The notes beneath the pieces are model-generated. The model saw nothing but the letters and a program-made list of their open reading frames with translations, was not told the origin of the DNA and made no database searches. From Polaribacter sp. NJDZ03 (GTDB lineage: Bacteria; Bacteroidota; Bacteroidia; Flavobacteriales; Flavobacteriaceae): a DNA stretch of 64,000 nucleotides. A program made the translations under genes and the position numbers. Shown one piece after another: positions 16,287 to 23,841 of the stretch (positions within the stretch are counted from its first letter, which is position 1; the number at the start of each line of letters is the position of its first letter). The stretch lies in contig NZ_CP079195.1 in the NCBI RefSeq assembly GCF_019263805.1, positions 58,501 to 122,500 of the forward strand. Reading direction: 5' to 3'.

Positions 16287-19200
16287 ATGAAATTTTTAAT
16301 TTGCTTATTCTTTCTATTTGCATTTTTGCAAATGCCTTTACATGCACAAAGTTTATCCTATTCAGGTCCTAACCATTTCGATATTACAAAAGTCGATTTT
16401 GTAAGAGCTACAAACGGTATAACTTCATACGAAACAACGCCTAATGGAATGGCGTTTGGAGACGGAGGAACAAAGTTTTATACAGTTGGTTCTAGTGGGA
16501 ATTTTGTTAGTCAATTTAACCTAACTATACCTTACGATTTATCTACAATGTCTCATTTAGATAAATACTTTTTTATAGCATCGAGTGTAGAAAGTAATCC
16601 ACAAGATGTAACTTTTAACACATCTGGCTCTAAAATGTATATTACAGGAGAAGATGATGAGGATATTACAGAGTTTGATTTATCTATAAATTGGGATGTT
16701 TCTTCTGCCACAATTAATGACACTTTTAATATTTCGACAGCTATATTTTCTTATGACGGCTCTTCTGCAACAAGGCCTCATGGTATTACTTTTAATAATG
16801 ATGGTTCTAAGTTATATGTATTAGAAAGAGATACAGATAAAGTGTATGAATTTAATTTAAGCCCTGCTTTTGATGTTTCTACTGCAACAACAGGTGTTGT
16901 CGCAGAATTAGACGTTTCCGGACAAGAAACAAATCCTAGAGGTCTTGCATTTAATAATGATGGAAGTGAACTTTATGTTATTGGGATGACTGGTGATGAT
17001 ATAAATACTTACACATTTACATCAGGTAATGAATTTAATTTATCTTTTGCAACTTATTCCTCTAACTACTCAATACAAGCGAATGAAAAAGAACCTCAAG
17101 AAGTAATTTTTAATGATATTGGTTCTAAGTTTTATGTTGTTGGTAGAGTTGGTGCAGATGTAGATGAATATACGCTATCTGCTAATTTCGATTTTACATC
17201 TACAGTAACTTATTTAGATAGTTATAAGTTAGAAACAATAGAAAAAACAACACATGATGTATTATTTAATACAGATGGAACTAAGATGTATGTTGCAGGA
17301 GATGATTTAAATTCAGTGTCACAGTTTTCCTTATCTACTCCGTATGACATTTCAACAATTACCTTTGAAGATGCTTTATCTATTAGTACAGAAGAAACTT
17401 TTATTAGAGGTATACAATTTAACAATACTGGAAATAGGTTTTACATTATAGGTTCTCAATCTGATGATTTAGAAGAGTATGCTGTTTCTACACCTTTTGA
17501 TTTATCTTCTACAGTTACTCATTTAGATAGTTATAATGTAAATGTAGATGATTCAAATCCATCTAGTTTTACTTTTAATAATGATGGTAGTCTGTTGTTT
17601 GTTTTAGGAAACAGTACAGATAGAGTAATTGTTTATTCACTTTCTACTAATTATGATTTATCAGGTATTGCATCTGGTCCTTTAGGTAGTTTTTCTGTTA
17701 ATGCAGATGATGATACACCTACAGGTTTATCTTTTAATAATGATGGAACAAAGTTTTTTATTACAGGTGATCAAAAGAACAAAGTTTTTGAATATACTTT
17801 AATTACTCCATTCGATTTAATAACCAGAACACCGATTTTAACAAACGAATATTTAATATCTTCAATAGAAAATAGTCCAACAGGCATTACATTTAATAAT
17901 TCAGGGGCTAAAATGTATATAGTCGGTTTCGAAAATGATAATGTTAATGAGTTTAATTTAACAAAAGGTTTTTTACCAGAAGTTGCAATAACAAACAACG
18001 GAACATTAAGTACTTCTAATCCTTTAGTTGTAAGTATTAGCGGTGATACTTTTGCTGATATAGACGGAGATGGTTTATTAGATGAAACTACAGAATTTAC
18101 AATTACCAATTTACCAGAAGGATTAACACCTTTTTTTACATTATCTAATGGAGATACTGTGGCAACACTTTCTTTTACAGGAGTCGTAAAATCTCATTTA
18201 GATACTGATGATGTGGCAGATTTAGTTTTTAATTTTACAGATGCAGCTTTTACATCATCTAGCGCAGCAACAGTTACTAATGCAGTAGCATTTTCAGGTT
18301 TTGTTGGTGTCAATTTTATAAGTTGTTATAATGATATTATTTATAATGGAACTTGGTCTGGAGGAAGTGGAGCAAGTGGCCAACCAACAATAGCAGATGC
18401 AACAAAAGGAGTTCTCATTCAATCTGACGTTACTTTAACTGAAGATGTAGATTGTTTTTGTTTAAATATAGAGGCTGGTAATACTTTATCTGTAGCAACG
18501 GATTTAGAGTTAAATGTTTCGGGGTCTTTAGAGTTAATAGGAGACTTAAGACTTTTAGGAACCGCTCAATTAAAACAAACACATACAGGCGTTAAAAATG
18601 CATCTGGTGCCGGAAATCTTTATAAAGATGTAAAAGGCAATTTAAAAAACGTTTACCAATCAAGTTATTGGTCGTCACCAGTAACAACAAATGGAGAAAC
18701 GTACAATATAAAAGGCGTTTTAAAAGACGGAACTACTCCTTTAACAGAGACCAATACACCTTTAGATATTAATTTTTCTGCAGATTTTGACGGAGATTAC
18801 ACTACTTCACCAATAACATTAAGTACAAGGTGGTTGGCTAAATTTGTAAATAGTGGCGATTGGACAAGGCAAATAAATGAATCTACAACATTATTAAACC
18901 CTGTAGAAGGTTTTAATAAAAAAAGTACAGGAAATTCCACTGGTCAAAATTATACTTTTGTAGGTAAACCAAACGATGGAGATTATACGAGTGAAATAGC
19001 TGCTTATGGTTCTGGTACATGGAGTGTATTAGGAAATCCGTATCCAACGCCAATAAAAGCAGATACCTTTATTTCTGATAATGCAGGAGTTATTGTTGGT
19101 ACGCTTTATTTTTATGATTCTGGAGATGATACATCTCATTATACAGGAGAATATTTGGGCGGTTATGCTACGAGAACTTCAGGTGTTGGAGCTCCGGCTT

Positions 19201-20051
19201 CTGGCCTAGGAGGAGTAAGAACTAAAACTCCAGATGAAAATATAGATATAGGACAAGGATTTTTTGTAGAAGCATCTGCTACTGGTGGAACTATCAATTT
19301 TAACAACGCACAAAGAGTTTTTGATATTGCTGGTTCAGACACCGAAACATTTCATAAAAATAATGCAGTTGCAAAGAAAAAATTTTTCCCTATTTTAAGA
19401 ATAGGTTTTGAGTTCTTATTAACAGACCAAACATATCACAGACAAGTAAGTGTAGGTCTTAGAGGACTTACGGCTGAGTATGAAGATGGGTATGAAGCAG
19501 AAATGTGGGATTATAAATCTACAGATATGGCGTTAAAAATTGAAAACAAAGATTTTCCCTATGCAATTACAGGTATAGAAGATTTTGATCAATCTTTAAT
19601 GATTCCTTTAAAAGTGCAAACTAATTTAAATAGAGAAGTTACTTTTAAGATAGATAATATGACAGATATAGACTCTGAGGTTTATTTATATGACAACGTT
19701 ACTCAAAATTATTTTGATATTACTTCAGTTGACGCAATAGTAAATCTTGATGCCGGTGTGTATAATGATCGTTTTTTTATAACTTTTAATCAAACAGTTC
19801 TTGGTTTAGATGTTCGTGAGATAAATAAATTTACGGTTAAAAATCAGGATAAACAACTCGTTATTTCATCAAAAGAAATATTAGAAGATGTTAAGGTTTA
19901 TAATTTATTAGGGCAAAATGTTGCTTCTAAAAAGAACCATTTAAAAGAGACTGAAGTAAAAGTGAACATACTTAATTTTAAAAAAGGAATTTATATTATT
20001 AGAGTAAGAAATTCTAAGGGAAGTTTTAGTAAAAAAATTAGTGTCTACTAA
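16287..20051 (+). CDS. Large T9SS-secreted protein (1254 aa) with propeller-like repeats and type A sorting domain
   Basis: A signal peptide (MKFLICLFFLFAFLQMPLHAQ) is followed by about ten repeats of roughly 48-50 residues, residues 45-560. The repeats have the form 'P-x-G-I-T-F-N-N-D-G-S-K-L-Y-V ... V-x-E-F-N-L-S', which should fold as seven-bladed-type beta-propellers. A cadherin-like stretch (GDTFADIDGDGLLDETTEFTI) and a short Cys-containing segment (residues about 680-730) lead into a C-terminal module. That module matches the arrangement in the protein at 1929: 'LKQTHTG...GAGNLYKDV...YWSSPV...GVLKDGT', then 'GQGFFVEA...GGTINFNNAQR', then the sorting domain (VKVYNLLGQNVASKK ... GSFSKKISVY). 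It is likely a surface or secreted adhesion protein; no enzyme motif is seen. Confidence 0.85.
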   Translation: MKFLICLFFLFAFLQMPLHAQSLSYSGPNHFDITKVDFVRATNGITSYETTPNGMAFGDGGTKFYTVGSSGNFVSQFNLTIPYDLSTMSHLDKYFFIASSVESNPQDVTFNTSGSKMYITGEDDEDITEFDLSINWDVSSATINDTFNISTAIFSYDGSSATRPHGITFNNDGSKLYVLERDTDKVYEFNLSPAFDVSTATTGVVAELDVSGQETNPRGLAFNNDGSELYVIGMTGDDINTYTFTSGNEFNLSFATYSSNYSIQANEKEPQEVIFNDIGSKFYVVGRVGADVDEYTLSANFDFTSTVTYLDSYKLETIEKTTHDVLFNTDGTKMYVAGDDLNSVSQFSLSTPYDISTITFEDALSISTEETFIRGIQFNNTGNRFYIIGSQSDDLEEYAVSTPFDLSSTVTHLDSYNVNVDDSNPSSFTFNNDGSLLFVLGNSTDRVIVYSLSTNYDLSGIASGPLGSFSVNADDDTPTGLSFNNDGTKFFITGDQKNKVFEYTLITPFDLITRTPILTNEYLISSIENSPTGITFNNSGAKMYIVGFENDNVNEFNLTKGFLPEVAITNNGTLSTSNPLVVSISGDTFADIDGDGLLDETTEFTITNLPEGLTPFFTLSNGDTVATLSFTGVVKSHLDTDDVADLVFNFTDAAFTSSSAATVTNAVAFSGFVGVNFISCYNDIIYNGTWSGGSGASGQPTIADATKGVLIQSDVTLTEDVDCFCLNIEAGNTLSVATDLELNVSGSLELIGDLRLLGTAQLKQTHTGVKNASGAGNLYKDVKGNLKNVYQSSYWSSPVTTNGETYNIKGVLKDGTTPLTETNTPLDINFSADFDGDYTTSPITLSTRWLAKFVNSGDWTRQINESTTLLNPVEGFNKKSTGNSTGQNYTFVGKPNDGDYTSEIAAYGSGTWSVLGNPYPTPIKADTFISDNAGVIVGTLYFYDSGDDTSHYTGEYLGGYATRTSGVGAPASGLGGVRTKTPDENIDIGQGFFVEASATGGTINFNNAQRVFDIAGSDTETFHKNNAVAKKKFFPILRIGFEFLLTDQTYHRQVSVGLRGLTAEYEDGYEAEMWDYKSTDMALKIENKDFPYAITGIEDFDQSLMIPLKVQTNLNREVTFKIDNMTDIDSEVYLYDNVTQNYFDITSVDAIVNLDAGVYNDRFFITFNQTVLGLDVREINKFTVKNQDKQLVISSKEILEDVKVYNLLGQNVASKKNHLKETEVKVNILNFKKGIYIIRVRNSKGSFSKKISVY

Positions 20052-20091
20052 ATTTCCTTAATTGGTTTCCTAATTGTAATTTCGCAAAAAT

Positions 20092-20403
20092 ATGGAGAAA
20101 TTAAAACAACGTTGGGGAGTAAAAAATAATTGGTCTATTGTAGCAATTATTTTAGTATTTTCTATAAACGGTTCCTTTGCTACTTGGGTAGCTAAACCTA
20201 TAACAAGTTATATCGGCTTGTCTCAAGAAACAACAAACCCTTGGGTATTTTGGCCTTTAAGAATTTTATTAATTTTTCCTATTTACCAAGCTACACTTCC
20301 AATTGTAGGTTGGTTTTTCGGACAATTTAAATTCTTCTGGGCTTTCGAAAAAAAGTTTTTAGGCAGATTAGGACTCGGATTTTTATTTAAAAAAGGAAAT
20401 TAA
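20092..20403 (+). CDS. Small conserved membrane protein (103 aa), function unknown
   Basis: The protein begins MEKLKQRWGVKNNW and has two hydrophobic segments (WSIVAIILVFSINGSFATW and a longer one around PLRILLIFPIYQATLPIVGWFFGQF). A basic end, FEKKFLGRLGLGFLFKKGN, follows. This looks like a conserved small family of Bacteroidota (possibly the one catalogued as DUF6787), but I cannot confirm the name. TAATTTCG at 20078-20085 is one mismatch from the -7 box and only a few bases from the ATG, so the transcript would have almost no leader. The stop overlaps by 4 nt the 3' end of the convergent gene at 20400. Confidence 0.75.
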   Translation: MEKLKQRWGVKNNWSIVAIILVFSINGSFATWVAKPITSYIGLSQETTNPWVFWPLRILLIFPIYQATLPIVGWFFGQFKFFWAFEKKFLGRLGLGFLFKKGN

Positions 20404-20669
20404 AACGTTATAATTTCTTCTACTTCTTCCTTTTTAATTACATGGTTATAAAACCACATTATTGTAAATGTTGGTATAATATCTAAAAAAGGGAGTGCTT
20501 CTTCAATAAAACTAACTATAGCAGCAACTTTACCTTGTTTACCTTTGTACATTTTGGTCATTAAATAACTAGATAATGGAGCCCAAAGTACATCTATAAA
20601 AGGTATTGGAATGATACCAATAAGGTCTAATAAGATGCTTAAAATTAGTTTTTTGTATTTTTTAGTCAT
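20400..20669 (-). CDS. Small membrane protein (89 aa), function unknown
   Basis: The protein begins MTKKYKKLILSILLDLIGIIPIPFIDVLWAPLSS and has two hydrophobic stretches, the second at FLDIIPTFTIMWFY. An acidic tail (KKEEVEEII) follows. The pattern (DLIGxIPIPFxDxxWAPxS) looks conserved rather than random, and the codon use matches the neighbours. It converges on the gene at 20092 with a 4-nt overlap of stop regions. No function can be assigned. Confidence 0.7.
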   Translation of the reverse strand: MTKKYKKLILSILLDLIGIIPIPFIDVLWAPLSSYLMTKMYKGKQGKVAAIVSFIEEALPFLDIIPTFTIMWFYNHVIKKEEVEEIITF

Positions 20670-20762
20670 AGTTGTATTTTAATAGAATCATTCAAAATTC
20701 TTGCCAAATAGGGTTTATTTAAAGTTGAAATGAATAATTTTGTTAAAATTAAATTTTTATAA

Positions 20763-21389
20763 GTGAATTTTAACGATTTCAAAAATAAAATAACACAACT
20801 TAAAACAACCGAGTTAGGAGGTTTAAATGCACAATTTAAATTAGCACCTAAAATTCGGTTAAAATATGATGCTGATAAAATTACTGAGAATAACCCAAGA
20901 AAAGCGGCAGTGTTGGCATTGTTTTATCCAAATTTAAAAAATGAAACCTGTTTTCTATTAACTCAAAGAGCAAGTTATAAAGGTATACATTCTGCACAAA
21001 TAAGTTTTCCTGGAGGTAAGAAAGATAAAACAGACTCAAATCTTTTAAAAACAGCCCTAAGAGAAACCTTTGAAGAAGTTGGAGTAGCTGAGGAATCTAT
21101 TGAAATAATTAGAGAATTAACAGATGTATATATTCCTCCAAGTAATTTTTTGGCAACGCCTTTTTTAGGGTATGCAAATCAACAACCAAATTTTAATTTA
21201 AATTATGAAGTTGAGCAAACAATTGAAGTTTTATTAAGAGATTTGTTATGTGAAACGAATTTTACGGCTATAAAAATGAATACTTCTTATATGGATAATG
21301 TAGAAGTACCTTGCTTTAAATTAGTAGGTTATATTGTTTGGGGAGCAACAGCTATGATGCTTTCTGAAATTAAAGAACTCTTTAAATAG
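20763..21389 (+). CDS. Nudix hydrolase, CoA pyrophosphatase type (NudL-like)
   Basis: A 208-residue protein with a Nudix box. The glycine pair and helix are in SFPGGKKDKTDSN...ALRETFEEVGV, where REtfEEvG carries the metal-binding glutamates. Upstream, FLLTQRASYKGIHSAQISFPGG corresponds to the UPF0035 signature of CoA and acyl-CoA pyrophosphatases, though with G and A where R and G are usual. Such enzymes split CoA to 4'-phosphopantetheine and 3',5'-ADP. The start is GTG at 20763 (MNFNDFKNKITQL). It is followed 53 nt later by the acyltransferase on the same strand; the two are often adjacent in related genomes and may be co-transcribed. Confidence 0.87.
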   Translation: MNFNDFKNKITQLKTTELGGLNAQFKLAPKIRLKYDADKITENNPRKAAVLALFYPNLKNETCFLLTQRASYKGIHSAQISFPGGKKDKTDSNLLKTALRETFEEVGVAEESIEIIRELTDVYIPPSNFLATPFLGYANQQPNFNLNYEVEQTIEVLLRDLLCETNFTAIKMNTSYMDNVEVPCFKLVGYIVWGATAMMLSEIKELFK

Positions 21390-21442
21390 CATCTTTCTTA
21401 ATTGTTTTGTAAGTTTGTTAAAATAACTAAAACGAATATAGA

Positions 21443-22258
21443 ATGCCTTTATTTAAAAGGAATCCATTTGGCCACATTTTATTCTTAAAAAAATGGCTTA
21501 TAAGAATTTTTGGAATTGTGTCTCACGGTAGATATCGTAAATTTAATAATTTACAGATAGAAGGGTCTGATAACCTTAAAAACTTACCCGATTCAGGAGT
21601 TTTATTTATTGCTAATCATCAAACTTATTTTGCAGATGTAGCTGCTATGTATCATGTTTTTAATGCTACTTTAAGTGGTAGAGATGATTCTATAAAGAAT
21701 ATTGGTTATATCTGGAAACCGAAGTTAAATGTTTATTTTGTTGCGGCAGGAGAAACTATGAGATCTGGTATATTACCTAAAATATTTGCTTACATGGGAT
21801 CTGTTTCTATAGAAAGAACATGGAGAAGTGGAGGTAAAGATGTAAAAAGACAAGTTAAAAATTCTGACATTTCTAATATAGGAAAAGCTATAAAAGACGG
21901 TTGGGTAATAACCTTTCCGCAAGGTACAACAACCCCTTTTAGACCAATTAGAAGAGGTACAGCACATATTATTAAAACCTACAAACCAGTTGTAGTACCA
22001 ATTGTAATTGATGGTTTTAGACGTTCTTTTGATAAAAAAGGCTTAAGTATAAAAAAACGTAATGTTTTGCAATCTATGGTTATAAAAGAACCATTAGATA
22101 TAGATTACGAAAATGAAAGTGTGGCAGACATAGTAACTAAGATAGAGTTTGCTATAGAACAACACAAATCTTTTTTAAAGGTTTTGTCTGTAAAAGAATT
22201 AGAGGCATTAACAGTAGAAGAAGAAGAATTGAATAAGAAAAGAGAGTTTTGGAGTTGA
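21443..22258 (+). CDS. 1-acyl-sn-glycerol-3-phosphate acyltransferase family protein (PlsC-like)
   Basis: A 271-residue membrane-associated acyltransferase. The catalytic block is FIANHQTYFADVAAMY, where His and Asp are separated by five residues rather than the usual four (HX4D). The third block is WVITFPQGTTTPF, in place of the FPEGT consensus, and VPIVIDGFRR is the fourth-block proline region. It probably makes phosphatidic acid from lysophosphatidic acid, or acylates another lipid. The altered spacing and the Q for E leave the exact acceptor open. A terminator follows at 22288. Confidence 0.85.
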   Translation: MPLFKRNPFGHILFLKKWLIRIFGIVSHGRYRKFNNLQIEGSDNLKNLPDSGVLFIANHQTYFADVAAMYHVFNATLSGRDDSIKNIGYIWKPKLNVYFVAAGETMRSGILPKIFAYMGSVSIERTWRSGGKDVKRQVKNSDISNIGKAIKDGWVITFPQGTTTPFRPIRRGTAHIIKTYKPVVVPIVIDGFRRSFDKKGLSIKKRNVLQSMVIKEPLDIDYENESVADIVTKIEFAIEQHKSFLKVLSVKELEALTVEEEELNKKREFWS

Positions 22259-22287
22259 TAAATCCAATTAGAAAATAATACATATTA

Positions 22288-22312
22288 AACCTCGATTTTT
22301 CGAGGTTTTTTT
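22288..22312 (+). terminator. Rho-independent terminator after the acyltransferase gene
   Basis: The 7-bp stem AACCTCG / CGAGGTT at 22288-22294 and 22301-22307 is followed by a run of T. Confidence 0.85.
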
Positions 22313-22397
22313 ATGCAAAAAAAACAAGATTAAAGATTCTTAGAAACCTTAATTAATAACCATATAAAAACTATATAGATAAACCCTAATTAAGCTG

Positions 22398-22405
22398 TAT
22401 ATTTG
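22398..22405 (+). promoter_or_regulatory. -7 box TATATTTG of rimO
   Basis: An exact TAnnTTTG match 19 nt before the ATG at 22424. It covers the TTG at 22403 that would otherwise be read as a start, so it decides in favour of 22424. No clear -33 TTG is visible. Confidence 0.6.
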
Positions 22406-22423
22406 CAGTCAGAAAAAAATGAT

Positions 22424-23776
22424 ATGCGTACAAAAACCATCAAAAAAAATAAGATTAACGTTGTTACTTTAGGTTGTTCTAAGAATATTTACGATTCAGA
22501 AGTATTAATGGGGCAATTAAAAGCCAACGGAAAAGATGTTGTTCATGAAGATGAAAATGATGATGGAAATATTGTCGTAATCAATACTTGTGGGTTTATT
22601 GGTAAAGCCAAAGAAGAATCTATTGATACCATTTTACATTATGCCAAAAGAAAAGAAGCTGGTGAAATTGATAAAGTTTTTGTTTCTGGTTGTTTAAGTG
22701 AACGATATAAACCAGATTTAGAAGCAGAAATTACCAATGTAGACCAGTATTTTGGTACGCACGATTTACCAAATCTTTTACAAGCATTAGAAGCAGATTA
22801 TAAACACGAATTAATAGGTGAACGTTTAACGACGACTCCAAAACATTATGCATATTTAAAAATTGCAGAAGGTTGCGATAGACCTTGTTCTTTTTGTGCA
22901 ATTCCTTTAATGAGGGGGAAACACGTTTCTACACCAATTGAAGATATTGTTACAGAAGCAACAAAATTAGCCGCAAAAGGTATTAAAGAAGTAATGTTAA
23001 TTGCACAAGATTTAACATATTACGGATTAGATATTTACAAAAAACGTTCTTTAGCACAATTGTTAGAAGCATTGGCTAAAGTAGACGGAATTGAATGGAT
23101 TAGAATGCATTATGCTTTTCCTACTGGTTTTCCTATGGATGTTTTAGAAGTGATGAAACGCGAACCTAAAGTATGTAATTACTTAGATATTCCTTTACAA
23201 CACATTAATACCGAGTTGTTAAAATCTATGAAGCGTGGTACAACACATGAAAAAACAACGGCGTTAATTCATAAGTTTAGAGAAATGGTTCCTAAAATGG
23301 CCATTAGAACTACACTAATTGTGGGGTATCCTGGAGAAACAGAAGAAATGTTTCAAGAGTTAAAAGATTGGATAGAAGAAATGCGTTTTGAGCGTATGGG
23401 AGCTTTTGAATATTCTCATGAGGAAAATACAGGTGCTTATGTTTTAGAAGATGACGTACCTGCAGACGTAAAGTTTAGACGAGTTAATGAGATTATGGAA
23501 ATTCAATCTCAAATTTCTTGGGAATTGAATCAAGAAAAAATAGGAAAAACATTTAGATGTTTATTCGACAGAAAAGATGGAGAATTTTTCTACGGAAGAA
23601 CAGAATCTGATTCACCAGACGTAGATAACGATGTTATTGTAGATGCTAAAGAACATTATATTAAAATTGGTGAATTTATAGATATCAAAATTCATGAAGC
23701 TGGAGATTACGATTTATACGGTACACCAACCGTAAAACAAGAGAAACCAGTTTCTTTAAATCAAAAAAGGAAGTAA
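22424..23776 (+). CDS. rimO: Ribosomal protein uS12 (Asp-88) methylthiotransferase RimO
   Basis: RimO is a radical-SAM enzyme with two 4Fe-4S clusters that methylthiolates an aspartate of ribosomal protein S12. The N-terminal UPF0004 domain begins INVVTLGCSKNIYDSEVLMGQL and supplies three cluster cysteines with NTCGFIG and VSGCLSERY. The radical-SAM motif is CDRPCSFC near residue 150, and a TRAM-type domain closes the protein. The ATG at 22424 (MRTKTIKKNK) is preferred because the longer TTG frame overlaps the -7 promoter box. It is monocistronic, flanked by terminators on both sides. Confidence 0.96.
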   Translation: MRTKTIKKNKINVVTLGCSKNIYDSEVLMGQLKANGKDVVHEDENDDGNIVVINTCGFIGKAKEESIDTILHYAKRKEAGEIDKVFVSGCLSERYKPDLEAEITNVDQYFGTHDLPNLLQALEADYKHELIGERLTTTPKHYAYLKIAEGCDRPCSFCAIPLMRGKHVSTPIEDIVTEATKLAAKGIKEVMLIAQDLTYYGLDIYKKRSLAQLLEALAKVDGIEWIRMHYAFPTGFPMDVLEVMKREPKVCNYLDIPLQHINTELLKSMKRGTTHEKTTALIHKFREMVPKMAIRTTLIVGYPGETEEMFQELKDWIEEMRFERMGAFEYSHEENTGAYVLEDDVPADVKFRRVNEIMEIQSQISWELNQEKIGKTFRCLFDRKDGEFFYGRTESDSPDVDNDVIVDAKEHYIKIGEFIDIKIHEAGDYDLYGTPTVKQEKPVSLNQKRK

Positions 23777-23790
23777 TAATATAAAGCATA

Positions 23791-23818
23791 AAAAAACCAC
23801 TCTAATGAGTGGTTTTTT
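23791..23818. terminator. Bidirectional terminator between rimO and the M14 peptidase gene
   Basis: A perfect 12-bp stem (AAAAAACCACTC / GAGTGGTTTTTT) around TAAT has A and T tracts on its two sides. It can serve rimO on the plus strand and the convergent peptidase gene on the minus strand. Confidence 0.9.
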
Positions 23819-23841
23819 TATGTTATTAAAATAAAATGATG

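Noticed and set aside
22403-22423. TTG start of rimO seven codons upstream
   Set aside because: The TTG lies inside the -7 promoter box TATATTTG, so it would not be transcribed as part of the message.
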